This document shows, piece after piece, positions 16,823-25,232 of a DNA stretch of 64,000 bases (within the stretch, counting starts at the first letter, position 1; every line of letters starts with the position of its first letter). Source of the stretch: Cellulosimicrobium marinum (GTDB lineage: Bacteria; Actinomycetota; Actinomycetes; Actinomycetales; Cellulomonadaceae); the NCBI RefSeq assembly GCF_020551945.1, contig NZ_JAJBZH010000001.1, positions 62,001 to 126,000 of the forward strand. The letters run 5' to 3'. Position numbers and translations under genes: made by a program. Under the pieces are notes generated by a model that was given only the letters and a program-made list of their open reading frames with translations, was not told the DNA's origin and did no database searches.

Positions 16823-17848
16823 TCAGGCGTCGAGCGCGTCGAGGGCGCGGGCGAGGCTCGTGCGCGCGGCGCTCGCGTAACCGGCGACCCAGTCGCCCTC
16901 GTAGGCGCGCGACGGGACCTCGGCGGCGAGCAGGCACGCGAAGTAGGCCCGGTACACCCACAGGCGCGCCCATGCCCCGGGATCGCCGGCTCCGGGCGTG
17001 CCGTCGCCAAGCCCGAGGTCGTCGCCCGTGGCGGCGTATCCCGCGAGGACGTGCGGGTCGACGGCGCCGGTGCCGAGCTGGTCGGCGCCGACCACCTCCA
17101 GGACCGGGTCGCCCCACAGGGCGCGCTCGGCGTCGAGCACCCCGACGATCTCCCGGGTGCTGCCGGGCCCGAGGAGGACGTTGCCGGGCCACAGGTCGGC
17201 GTGCACGAGTCGTGGCACCGTGACCCGCGACAGCGCGTCGTGCTGCCGCTCGACGGCGGAGCGGACGCGCTCGGCGGGCAGGTCGACGCCCCACCGGGCC
17301 GCGTCGTCGAGGGCGGCCTCGACCATGAGCGAGACGGCCTCCGGCCACGTCGCCGCGGCGAGCCCCGACGCGGGCGCGGGATAGCCGAACGGGGCGTCGG
17401 CCCGGCCGCGTCCGACCCGGTGCAGGCGCGCCATGAACGTCCCGAGCTCCCGGCGCACCGCTGCGGTGGCGGGCGGGTCGAGCTCGAGCGTGCTCCACAG
17501 CGTGCCGTCGAGGAAGGTGACGACGAGCGCGTCGCCGTCCACGTGCTCGCGGGACGTGTCGACGTGGAGCACCCGCGGCACGGGCAGGCCCGCGGCGTGC
17601 GCCGCCCGGTACGCGGCCGCCTCGGTGCCGTGGATGCCGTGCTCGTAGCGCAGCAGCCGCGACGTGTCGGCGGCGGTGACCTTCACGACGACCCGGGGTC
17701 CGGCCGGGGCGCCCTCGTGCGGTGCGAGGTCCACCGCGAGGACGCTCGCGAACATGCCGCCGGTCAGCGGCTCCACCCCGACCGCCTCGCCGAGCGGGGC
17801 GACGATCGCGGCGGCCTGCGCGGGGGTGACCGGTGTCCGGGTGAGCAC
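16823..17848 (-). CDS. aminoglycoside-phosphotransferase-fold kinase
   Basis: 341 residues of the APH/choline-kinase fold. The catalytic loop is LVHADLWPGNVLL (HxDxxxxN) and the metal-binding motif GVLDAERALWGDP takes the place of the kinase DFG. Family members phosphorylate aminoglycosides, small alcohols or fructosamines, and the substrate here is not predictable. The GTG at 17848 is chosen because TACGCT (minus strand, 17855-17860) lies six bases before it, a leaderless layout. The N-terminal P-loop region (GGMFASVLAVDL) supports full length. Only 17 bp separate it from the end of the pyruvate oxidase gene. Confidence 0.8.
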   Translation of the reverse strand: MLTRTPVTPAQAAAIVAPLGEAVGVEPLTGGMFASVLAVDLAPHEGAPAGPRVVVKVTAADTSRLLRYEHGIHGTEAAAYRAAHAAGLPVPRVLHVDTSREHVDGDALVVTFLDGTLWSTLELDPPATAAVRRELGTFMARLHRVGRGRADAPFGYPAPASGLAAATWPEAVSLMVEAALDDAARWGVDLPAERVRSAVERQHDALSRVTVPRLVHADLWPGNVLLGPGSTREIVGVLDAERALWGDPVLEVVGADQLGTGAVDPHVLAGYAATGDDLGLGDGTPGAGDPGAWARLWVYRAYFACLLAAEVPSRAYEGDWVAGYASAARTSLARALDALDA

Positions 17849-17865
17849 CGCGCGAGCGTACCGGC

Positions 17866-19662
17866 TCAGGGACGTGGCACGTTGCGCAGGTTCGCGCGGG
17901 CCATGGACACGACCTCGCCCATGCCGCCGCCGAGGACCTCCTTGCTCATCGCGGCGGCGAAGCCGCGCACCTGACCCGCGGTGATGGTCGGCGGGATGGA
18001 CAGGGCGCGCGGGTCGGTGACGACGTCGACGAGCGCCGGGCCGGGGCGGTGCAGCGCGTCCTCGAGCGCGCGTCGGACGTCCTTGGGCTTCTCGACGCGC
18101 ACGGCCGGGATGCCGATCGCGGTCGCGACCGCCGCGTAGTCGACCTGCGGCGACTCGGTGCCGAACATCGGCAGGCCGTCGACGAGCATCTCCAGGCGCA
18201 CCATGCCGAGGCTCGCGTTGTCGAACAGGACGACCTTGACGGGCAGGTCGTACTGCCGGGCGGTGATGAGCTCGCCGAGCAGCATGGACAGCCCGCCGTC
18301 GCCGGCCATCGCGACGACCTGACGCCCGGGCTGCGCGGCGGCGGCGCCGATCGCGTGGGGGAGCGCGTTCGCCATCGAGCCGTGGAGGAACGACCCGATG
18401 ACGCGGCGCTTCCCGTTCGGCGTGATGTAGCGGGCGGCCCACACGTTGCACATGCCCGTGTCGACGGTGAACACGGCGTCGTCGGCGGCGACCTGGTCGA
18501 GGACGTCGGCGACGTACTCGGGGTGGATCGGCGTCGTGCGCTCGACGTTCTTCGTGTAGGCGCCGACGACGCCGCCCATCGCCTTGCGGTGCTTCGCCAC
18601 CATCTTGTCGAGGAACGTGCGCGATCGGGCCTTGCGCACGAGCGGCAGGAGCATGCGGACGGTCTCTCCCGCGTCGCCGACGACGGCGAGGTCGAGGCGC
18701 GTGCGACGTCCGAGGCGCGTCGGCTCGACGTCGACCTGCGCGGTGCGCACCGAGTCGGGCAGGAACTGGTCGTAGGGGAAGTCGGTGCCGAGCAGGACCA
18801 GCAGGTCGCAGTCGTGCATCGCGTCGAACGCGGCGCCGTAGCCGAGCAGGCCGGACATGCCGACGTCGAACGGGTTGTCGTACTGGACGAACTCCTTGCC
18901 GCGCAGCGAGTGGCCCACGGGTGCGGCGATCTTGTCGGCGAGTGCGATGACGTCGTCGTGCGCGCCGCGCACGCCCGCGCCGGCGAAGATCGTCACCTTC
19001 TTCGCGGCGTCGATCGCCTCGGCGAGCTCCTGCACTGCGGCGAGGTCCGGGACGATCCGCGGCCTCGCGGGGCGGCACGCGACGTCGGGCACGGCGGCGG
19101 GGGCATCGAGGTCGGCGACGTCTCCGGGCAGGGTGAGCACCGAGACCCCGGGCGAGCCGTACGCGTGGTGGATGGCGGAGTTGATGACGCGCGGTGCCTG
19201 GGCCGCGCTGGAGATCATCTCGGAGTACACCGAGCACTCGGTGAACAGGCGGTCCGGGTGCGTCTCCTGGAAGAACCCCGTCCCGATCTGCGCGCTGGGG
19301 ATGTGGCTCGCGATGGCGAGGACGGGCACGCGCGAACGGTTCGCGTCGTACAGGCCGTTGATGAGGTGCAGGTTGCCCGGCCCGCACGACCCCGCGCACA
19401 CCGCGAGCTCGCCCGTGACCTCGGCCTCCGCGGCGGCGGCGAACGCCGCCGACTCCTCGTGGCGCACGTGCACCCACTCGATGCCCTTGCCGGCGTTGTC
19501 ACCGCTGTTCGACCGGTGCACGGCGTCGACGACCGGGTTGAGGGAGTCGCCGACGATGCCGTAGATCCGCTTCACCCCTGCCTCGATCAGCTGGGCGACG
19601 AGCAGGTCCGCGACCGTCCGGTCGCGCTTGTCCTGAGGGGATCGGCCGATTCCGAACGGCAT
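17866..19662 (-). CDS. poxB: pyruvate dehydrogenase (quinone) / pyruvate oxidase
   Basis: 598 residues, a thiamine-diphosphate enzyme converting pyruvate to acetate and CO2 with electrons to menaquinone. Features include the N-terminal Pyr domain with catalytic Glu70 (HVRHEES), a central FAD-binding domain (about 205-350) and the C-terminal PP domain with GDGG at 454-457 and the downstream Asn of the thiamine motif (VVLFDNAS). The length matches PoxB (572 in E. coli) with a slightly longer tail that may serve membrane attachment. Preceded by GGAGG about seven bases from the ATG. Confidence 0.93.
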   Translation of the reverse strand: MPFGIGRSPQDKRDRTVADLLVAQLIEAGVKRIYGIVGDSLNPVVDAVHRSNSGDNAGKGIEWVHVRHEESAAFAAAAEAEVTGELAVCAGSCGPGNLHLINGLYDANRSRVPVLAIASHIPSAQIGTGFFQETHPDRLFTECSVYSEMISSAAQAPRVINSAIHHAYGSPGVSVLTLPGDVADLDAPAAVPDVACRPARPRIVPDLAAVQELAEAIDAAKKVTIFAGAGVRGAHDDVIALADKIAAPVGHSLRGKEFVQYDNPFDVGMSGLLGYGAAFDAMHDCDLLVLLGTDFPYDQFLPDSVRTAQVDVEPTRLGRRTRLDLAVVGDAGETVRMLLPLVRKARSRTFLDKMVAKHRKAMGGVVGAYTKNVERTTPIHPEYVADVLDQVAADDAVFTVDTGMCNVWAARYITPNGKRRVIGSFLHGSMANALPHAIGAAAAQPGRQVVAMAGDGGLSMLLGELITARQYDLPVKVVLFDNASLGMVRLEMLVDGLPMFGTESPQVDYAAVATAIGIPAVRVEKPKDVRRALEDALHRPGPALVDVVTDPRALSIPPTITAGQVRGFAAAMSKEVLGGGMGEVVSMARANLRNVPRP

Positions 19663-19780
19663 GACGTACCTCCACGGGTGGGGACGGGTCGTCCTCCATC
19701 GTGCGTCGGGCCGCGCGGCGTCGCAGGGCGAGCGGGCGTCTCGTCGGTCACGTCGCGCCCGTCACCGCGCGGCAGGAGGC

Positions 19781-20794
19781 TCAGCCGAGGCCGTGCGCGC
19801 GGTCGCCCGCGACGGCGGCGGCCAGCTCGGCCTCGGCACGGGCCGAGAACGGGGAGCGGCGCCGTTCGACGGCGCGCGCGGCGTCCTCCGCCGCGAGGTC
19901 GGCGTTCACCCCGCCGCCGGCCATGACCCCGGCCGCCGCGGACGCGCCGACCATCGCCGTGAGGTCGCTCGTGTTCCCCGCCGCCCACACGCCCGGCACG
20001 GACGTCGCGCCGCGCGGGTCCGCGGGCACGAACCGGCCGCCCATCGGGTGGTCCTCGACCGTCCCGCCGAGCTGCTCGAACAGCTCTCCGCGCGCGACGA
20101 ACCGCGGCGCGACCGCGAGCGCCCCCACGGCGATCGTCGTGCCGTCGTCCAGCACGACGCCGCGCAGCCGCCCGTCCGCGACGTCCAGGCGGGCGACGCG
20201 TCCCTCGACCACGCGCACGCCGAGCGCCGCGAGCTGTTCCCACGCCGCGTCGTCGGGCTCGGGTGCGGTGTGCAGGAAGAGGGTGACGTCGTCGCTGAGC
20301 TGGCGCATCAGCAGCACCTGGTGGAGCGCGGCCGGTCCCGTGGCGAGCACGCCGATGCGGCGCCCGCGGACCTCGTACCCGTGGCAGTAGGGGCAGTGGA
20401 GCACGTCGGTGCCCCACAGGTCGCGCACGCCGGGGACGTCGGGCAGCTCGTCGACGAGCCCGGTCGCGAGGACGACCCGCCGCGCGCGGACGGGGGTGCC
20501 GGACGCGACGTCGAGCACGAAGCCGTCGCCGTCCCGCCGGGCACCGACGACGCGCGCGGCGCGGACCTCCGCCCCGTACGCGGCGGCCTCCTGCCGGCCG
20601 GTGGCGAGCAGGTCGCGCGGCGCGACGCCCTCGCGCCCGAGCAGGTTGTGCGCGCCCTCGGCGGGCGCGTTGCGGGGCTCGCCCGCGTCGAGCACGACGA
20701 CGGAGCGCAGCGAGCGCGCGAGCGTCACCGCGGCGGACAGGCCCGCGGGCCCGCCCCCGACGATCGCGACGTCGTACGGGGTGGTGGTGGTCAT
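19781..20794 (-). CDS. thioredoxin-reductase-like FAD oxidoreductase
   Basis: 337 residues. The FAD-binding GGGPAG is at 13-18, a second Rossmann region near 145, and the redox motif is CPYC (Cys134, Cys137), matching the thioredoxin reductase family. The motif sits in a HCPYCHGYE context typical of actinobacterial NAD(P)/FAD-dependent oxidoreductases that are distant from true TrxB. The NADPH-site residues are degenerate (GVLATGPAALHQV replaces GxGxxA), so the donor may be different, as in ferredoxin-dependent or orphan members. The electron acceptor is unknown. It is downstream of a methyltransferase gene in the same orientation, 83 bp apart. Confidence 0.85.
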   Translation of the reverse strand: MTTTTPYDVAIVGGGPAGLSAAVTLARSLRSVVVLDAGEPRNAPAEGAHNLLGREGVAPRDLLATGRQEAAAYGAEVRAARVVGARRDGDGFVLDVASGTPVRARRVVLATGLVDELPDVPGVRDLWGTDVLHCPYCHGYEVRGRRIGVLATGPAALHQVLLMRQLSDDVTLFLHTAPEPDDAAWEQLAALGVRVVEGRVARLDVADGRLRGVVLDDGTTIAVGALAVAPRFVARGELFEQLGGTVEDHPMGGRFVPADPRGATSVPGVWAAGNTSDLTAMVGASAAAGVMAGGGVNADLAAEDAARAVERRRSPFSARAEAELAAAVAGDRAHGLG

Positions 20795-20877
20795 GGGTTC
20801 TCCCTCGTGAGCGGTGCCCCGTTGAGTGCTGGACATCCGTCGTGTCGAATCGATCCGAGAGCGCAGATCTCCCGCAC

Positions 20878-21798
20878 TCAGCGGAGGGGGCGGCGGGCGG
20901 CCCAGAGGATGCGGCCGCTGCGGGCGGTGGGGGCGTCGATGGGTGTGGCGTCGGGCGGTCCGTCCGTGCCCGACGCCGCGTGGCCGGCCCGGGCGAGGAA
21001 CGCGCCGATCGCGTCCACGTCCTCGGGCGCGAGGTGGTCGGCCAGGTGCTCGTGCTGGCGCTCGAGCGTGGTCCGGACCCAGCGGTCGAGGTCCGGTCCG
21101 GGGGTGGGGGCGGCCTCGATCTCGACGCGCTCGACGAGCTCCAGCCCCGCGTCCCGCAGGTAGGGCGTCCAGTCGGGGTAGCGGTTCCACCCGGCCTCGG
21201 CCATAGCCCGCCCGACCCGGTCCACGAGGCCCGGCGACCCGACGGACGGCGGCAGGACCGGTGTCGTGCCCGTCATCTCGACGACGGCGGCGAGCCCGCC
21301 CGGGACGAGCGCGTCGCGGACGTCGCGGAGCACGCGCGCCGGGTCGGCGACGTGGTGCATCGACGCCGACGCCCAGACCAGGTCCACGGGTCCCACGTCG
21401 GGCCACCCGGCGTCGACGTCCGCCTCCACCGTGCGCACGCGGTCCCCGATGCCCGCTGCGTCGACGGCACCGCGCAGCCGCGCGAGCATCGTCGCCGACA
21501 CGTCGAGGGCGACGACCTCCGCGCCCGGGAAGGCGCGAGCCAGCGCGAGCGTCCCCGTCCCGGTGCCCGCGCCGAGGTCGACGACCGTGCCGGTGCCGGC
21601 CGGGGCGAGCGCCGCGACGCGCGCGACCACGTCGTGCAGCAGGTCCGCGAAGACCACGGCGTCGAGGTCGAGGATCTCCGCGCACGCGGCGTCGTCGGGG
21701 TGAGCCCCGCCGTGCCCGTGCCCGTGCGCGTGCTCGTGCCCGGGCACGGACGACGGCTCGGTGTGCGCCGGGTCGTGGTGGCCGTGGTGGTGCGTCAT
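20878..21798 (-). CDS. SAM-dependent class I methyltransferase with His-rich N-terminus
   Basis: 306 residues. Methyltransferase motif I is DLGAGTGTG (74-82), with motif II VVALDVS and the later PVDLVWASASMHHV. Residues 2-34 hold eleven histidines (for example HHHGHH and HEHAHGHGHG), a metal-binding-like tail that is not part of the fold. Substrate unknown. The ATG has TACCGT six bases upstream on its strand (leaderless layout). It is divergent, 47 bp apart, from the XRE-cupin regulator gene, which probably controls it. Confidence 0.85.
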   Translation of the reverse strand: MTHHHGHHDPAHTEPSSVPGHEHAHGHGHGGAHPDDAACAEILDLDAVVFADLLHDVVARVAALAPAGTGTVVDLGAGTGTGTLALARAFPGAEVVALDVSATMLARLRGAVDAAGIGDRVRTVEADVDAGWPDVGPVDLVWASASMHHVADPARVLRDVRDALVPGGLAAVVEMTGTTPVLPPSVGSPGLVDRVGRAMAEAGWNRYPDWTPYLRDAGLELVERVEIEAAPTPGPDLDRWVRTTLERQHEHLADHLAPEDVDAIGAFLARAGHAASGTDGPPDATPIDAPTARSGRILWAARRPLR

Positions 21799-21838
21799 GT
21801 CTCCACGGTAGGCCGCTTGTGCGCCGATGGCATACAGT

Positions 21839-21855
21839 CTTGCGCATGACGCAAG
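21839..21855. promoter_or_regulatory. perfect inverted repeat over the XRE-cupin start codon
   Basis: CTTGCG (21839-21844) and CGCAAG (21850-21855) flank CATGA, which includes the ATG of the regulator gene. It lies 6-7 bases after the minus-10 TACAGT, so a bound repressor would block initiation. Likely autoregulatory and able to affect the divergent methyltransferase gene. Confidence 0.65.
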
Positions 21856-22433
21856 AACCGGACCTGGACGCCGTGGTGCGCCAGCGCATCCGCGGGCTGC
21901 GGCTCGCGCGCGGCTGGACGCTCGACGCGCTCGCGGCGCGGTGCTACCTCAGCCCGTCGACGCTGAGCCGCATCGAGACGGGCGGGCGCCGCATCGCCCT
22001 CGACCAGCTCGTGCCGCTCGCCCGCGCCCTGGGGACGACGCTCGACCAGCTCGTCGAGCCCGTCGACGACGAGGACGTCGTCATCCGGCCCGAGCCCAGT
22101 CGTCAGGAGGGCGTCACGACGTGGCTCCTGTCGCGCGAGCGCGCCGGCTCGACGGTCGCGAAGATGCGGATCACGCAGGAGAGGCCGGTCGGCCCGGCGC
22201 ACCAGCGCGTCCACCCCGGGCACGAGTGGTTCACCGTGCTCTCCGGCACCGCCCTGCTCTACCTCGGCGAGCGGCGCATCCTCGTGCGGGCGGGGCAGGC
22301 GGCGGAGTTCTCGACGATGGTCCCGCACTCGTTCGGCGCGCACGACGGCCCGGTCGAGATCCTCACGATCTTCGACCACGACGGCGAGCGCGCCCACCTG
22401 CGCGACGCGCCGGCGCCGGAGCGCGCGGACTGA
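21846..22433 (+). CDS. XRE-family regulator with C-terminal cupin
   Basis: 195 residues. The N-terminal HTH_3 domain (about 10-65) shows LDALAARCYLSPSTLSRIE and the C-terminal half (100-185) is a cupin barrel (VHPGHEWFTVLSG, then AEFSTMVPHSFGA), the layout of small-molecule-sensing XRE-cupin repressors. The ATG at 21846 is supported by a TACAGT minus-10 seven bases upstream. Most such regulators control an adjacent transporter or enzyme gene, here most likely the divergent methyltransferase and its downstream flavoprotein. Confidence 0.88.
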   Translation: MTQEPDLDAVVRQRIRGLRLARGWTLDALAARCYLSPSTLSRIETGGRRIALDQLVPLARALGTTLDQLVEPVDDEDVVIRPEPSRQEGVTTWLLSRERAGSTVAKMRITQERPVGPAHQRVHPGHEWFTVLSGTALLYLGERRILVRAGQAAEFSTMVPHSFGAHDGPVEILTIFDHDGERAHLRDAPAPERAD

Positions 22434-22459
22434 CCCCGCGGCGTCGGGCATCCGTGGGC

Positions 22460-22519
22460 GCCGAACCCCGGGTCGCTCGGCACGACGGGCCGATCCTGAC
22501 GGACAACCCGGGGTTCGGC
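22460..22519. terminator. long-arm intergenic palindrome between convergent genes
   Basis: Perfect 14-bp arms GCCGAACCCCGGGT (22460-22473) and ACCCGGGGTTCGGC (22506-22519) separated by 32 bases, between the XRE-cupin and MFS genes. Probable bidirectional terminator. Confidence 0.65.
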
Positions 22520-22532
22520 AGCGGACCGACGG

Positions 22533-23834
22533 TCAGCGCGGCGGCGCGACCCGCTGGCGCGTCGCCGTCCGCTGCAACGACCGCAGGGCGGCGAGCGCGA
22601 GCACGACGGCGAGCAGGGCCGCCGCGACCACGACCTCGAACCCGGCGTGGGCCCCGGCCGCGTCGATGCGCGACCCCGCGACGGACGACCCGATCGACAC
22701 GCCCACACCGAGCGACGTCCCCACCCAGGCGAGGCCCTCGGTGAGCTGGTGGGGTGCGACGAGGTTCTGCACGAGGCCGTTGCCGTTGATCAGCGTCGGG
22801 GCGATCGCGAACCCGGTCACGAACATCACGGCGGCGAGCACGGGCAGCGACGTGACGAAGAAGAACAGGGTGACGCCCACGGCGAGCCCCACGATCCCGA
22901 GGACGAACCGGCGCCACAGCGGCGACACCCAGTGCCGTGCCCCGTAGACGAGGCCCGAGACGAGCGACCCCGACGCGAACACCCCGAGGATGATTCCGGC
23001 CGCGCCCTGCTGCCCCTGCTCCTCGGCGAACGCGATCGTGGAGACGTCGGTCGCGCCGAACACGATGCCCATCGCGACGAAGATCACGGCGAGCACCACC
23101 ATGCCCGTCGACCGCATGGCGGACCGTTGCCGCACGCCCGGCTCGGGCACGACGAGCGGCGGCTCCGTGGCGCGCTGCGACAGGAACCACAGCCCGCCGA
23201 CGACCACCGCGACGAGCGGCACGACCAGCCCCGCGGCGGGGGACACGCTCGTCGCGAGCACCGTGGCGAGCACGGGGCCCACGACGAACACGAGCTCGTC
23301 GAGCGCGGACTCCAGCGAGTAGGCCGTGTGCAGGCGCGACGGGTCGTCGAGCGCGTACGTCCAGCGTGCCCGCACCATCGACCCGTACGACCCCTGCGTC
23401 CCGCCGGCGAGCGCCGCGAACACGTAGAGCGTCCACTCGGGGGCCTCCAGCACGGCGCTGAGGATCAGCCCGCCGAGGCCCACCGTGGTGACGGCCAGCA
23501 GCGGGAGCATCACACGGCGCTGACCCACCCGGTCCACGAGCCGCGCGATCTGGGGCGAGCACACCGCCTGCACGACGATGAGCACCGCGGCGACCCGCCC
23601 CGCGAGCGCGTACTCGCCGTGGATGCCCTGGATCATGAGGATGGTCCCGATGCCGACCATCGACATCGGCAGCCGGGCGACGAGCGCCGCCGCGGAGAAC
23701 CGCCACGCGCCCGGTGTGGTCAGGACCGCGCGGTACGGGTTGCGCGACACCGGGGCCGTGGCCGCGGTGCCGCGCCCGGCACTGGGGTCGTCGTCCTCCG
23801 GTTCCACCGGGGGGATCGAGGGGTCGTGCGCCAC
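22533..23834 (-). CDS. MFS transporter
   Basis: About 433 residues with twelve predicted membrane helices. The motif after helix 2 is RLVDRVGQRRVMLPLL, and a charged central loop (about 205-235) separates the two halves. Substrate unknown. The GTG at 23834 gives a 30-residue hydrophilic N-terminus; a longer start at 23894 would overlap the divergent GNAT gene start, so the shorter is preferred. Both genes share a short divergent promoter region. Confidence 0.8.
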   Translation of the reverse strand: MAHDPSIPPVEPEDDDPSAGRGTAATAPVSRNPYRAVLTTPGAWRFSAAALVARLPMSMVGIGTILMIQGIHGEYALAGRVAAVLIVVQAVCSPQIARLVDRVGQRRVMLPLLAVTTVGLGGLILSAVLEAPEWTLYVFAALAGGTQGSYGSMVRARWTYALDDPSRLHTAYSLESALDELVFVVGPVLATVLATSVSPAAGLVVPLVAVVVGGLWFLSQRATEPPLVVPEPGVRQRSAMRSTGMVVLAVIFVAMGIVFGATDVSTIAFAEEQGQQGAAGIILGVFASGSLVSGLVYGARHWVSPLWRRFVLGIVGLAVGVTLFFFVTSLPVLAAVMFVTGFAIAPTLINGNGLVQNLVAPHQLTEGLAWVGTSLGVGVSIGSSVAGSRIDAAGAHAGFEVVVAAALLAVVLALAALRSLQRTATRQRVAPPR

Positions 23835-23880
23835 GCAGCCAGTGTCGCACCCGGTGACCACATGGTGGACGATGGGCGCC

Positions 23881-24198
23881 ATGAGCCAGGACACAGCCCC
23901 CGACGGTCAGCCCGACGCCACCACCGTCGAGGTCGTCGACACGGGGGACCGTTACGAGGCGCGCACCCCGGACGGCCGCCTCGCCGGGTTCGCCGAGTAC
24001 GTGCGCCGCCCCGGCGCCGTCGTCGTCACCCACACCGAGGTCGACCCCGCGGACGAGGGGCAGGGCATCGGCTCCGCGCTCGCCGCCGGGCTCCTCGACC
24101 AGGTCCGCGCCGCCGGGGACCACGTCGTCCCCCTGTGCCCGTTCGTCAAGGCGTACGTCGCGCGCCACCCGGAGTACCAGGACCTCGTGCAGCACTGA
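23881..24198 (+). CDS. small GNAT-like N-acetyltransferase
   Basis: 105 residues of the short acetyltransferase family related to YjdJ/NATD1 (Acetyltransf_CG type): a strand pair with GFAEYVRRPG, the acetyl-CoA loop GQGIGSALAAGLLD, and the ending CPFVKAYVARHPEYQDLV, where the Cys and the HPEY are typical. The acceptor is unknown. ATG 23881 is preferred over ATG 23872 because it has a normal minus-10 spacing. A strong terminator follows. Confidence 0.85.
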   Translation: MSQDTAPDGQPDATTVEVVDTGDRYEARTPDGRLAGFAEYVRRPGAVVVTHTEVDPADEGQGIGSALAAGLLDQVRAAGDHVVPLCPFVKAYVARHPEYQDLVQH

Positions 24199-24239
24199 GC
24201 CGGTCCGGGCGGCCGACGGCGCCCCCCGACCGGACGCAC

Positions 24240-24276
24240 GACGGCGCGGGTGCGGTCGTGCCGCACCCGCGCCGTC
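24240..24276. terminator. bidirectional terminator, 16-bp perfect stem
   Basis: GACGGCGCGGGTGCGG (24240-24255) pairs with CCGCACCCGCGCCGTC (24261-24276), loop TCGTG, between convergent GNAT and lipoprotein genes. Confidence 0.85.
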
Positions 24277-24297
24277 GGGCGGTGTCCCGCGTAGCGG

Positions 24298-25032
24298 TCA
24301 GGAGATGGTGCCGGTCCCGGACCCCTCGAGGCGCTCGTCGTGCAGGAGCTCGCCCTCCTTGTCCACGGGCGTGATGACCGACTCGAACGTGATCGGGGAC
24401 CCCGCCTGGTACGGGAAGTTCTCACCGTACGAGTACGACTGGCCGGTGCCGAGCGTGTACACGGACGGGTCGCGGAACGCGCCCGTGGCGAGCGCGTCGC
24501 GGTTCACGCCCTGCGCCTCGGTGAGCTCGAAGTCGGTGATCGAGTCCATGCCCTGCATGTAGGGCCAGTCGTCGTACCGGGCGTCGGTGTTCACCAGGCT
24601 CGACCCGAGGTCGACCGGGTCGCCCTCGTTCGTCACGACGTAGTTCACGTAGACGATCTCGTCGCCCACGTCGATGATCGGCTCGTTGTTCTCCGGGTCC
24701 ACGAAGTTCCCGGTCTTCGTCGCCTCGACCACGCTCACCTGGTAGACGTCCACGCGCACGTCGCCCACGGTGTAGCTCGCGATCTCCTCGCCGGGCGTCG
24801 TCACCGGGTTCGCCCACTCGGGCTGCTCACCGTCGGAGGACGCCGCCTCGGCGTCCTCCTCGGCGGCCTCGGTCTCCTCCTCCGCGGGCTCCGTCGCGTC
24901 GTCGGTCGTCTCCTCGACGGCAGGGGTCTCCGTCTCGGCGGGCGCGTCGCCACCGTCGGAGCCGCACGCGGCGAGACCGAGGACGAGGGCGGACGCGACG
25001 GCGAGGCGGGCGGTGGTGCGGGCAGGGCGCAT
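24298..25032 (-). CDS. DUF4352-like lipoprotein
   Basis: 244 residues. A lipoprotein signal peptide ends in LGLAACGS (lipobox Cys23). It is followed by an acidic Glu/Ala/Thr-rich linker (about 28-72) that would span the wall, then an immunoglobulin-like domain (85-235) of the kind often labelled DUF4352 in actinomycetes. Surface-exposed; function unknown. It faces the frdA gene across a 200-bp region with hairpins and a direct repeat, so it is not in that operon. Confidence 0.8.
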   Translation of the reverse strand: MRPARTTARLAVASALVLGLAACGSDGGDAPAETETPAVEETTDDATEPAEEETEAAEEDAEAASSDGEQPEWANPVTTPGEEIASYTVGDVRVDVYQVSVVEATKTGNFVDPENNEPIIDVGDEIVYVNYVVTNEGDPVDLGSSLVNTDARYDDWPYMQGMDSITDFELTEAQGVNRDALATGAFRDPSVYTLGTGQSYSYGENFPYQAGSPITFESVITPVDKEGELLHDERLEGSGTGTIS

Positions 25033-25094
25033 GACGGCTCCAAGGTCGGTGAGAGGGTCCGCCGCGACCCTACGTGAGCCCGTCGCCGGGGACG

Positions 25095-25194
25095 ATGGGG
25101 TGCGCTCCCCATGAGACGTGCGTCTCGCACCCCCGCGCGCCCGGGGACCTTCGACCTGTTGCGCACCCCCGCGGCGCCGGGGACGCTTCGAGGT
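25095..25194. repeat. hairpins and imperfect direct repeat before frdA
   Basis: ATGGGGTGCGCTCCCCAT (25095-25112) and GAGACGTGCGTCTC (25113-25126) are adjacent palindromes. They are followed by two imperfect copies of a roughly 31-33-base unit beginning CGCACCCCCGCG and containing CCGGGGAC-CTTCGA (25126-25156 and 25162-25194). The region precedes the frdA start by 39 bp and may be a leader or a repeat remnant. Confidence 0.6.
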
Positions 25195-25232
25195 ATGCGT
25201 CGCCCTCCCGTCGCCGCGTCCCGGTGCCGCCC

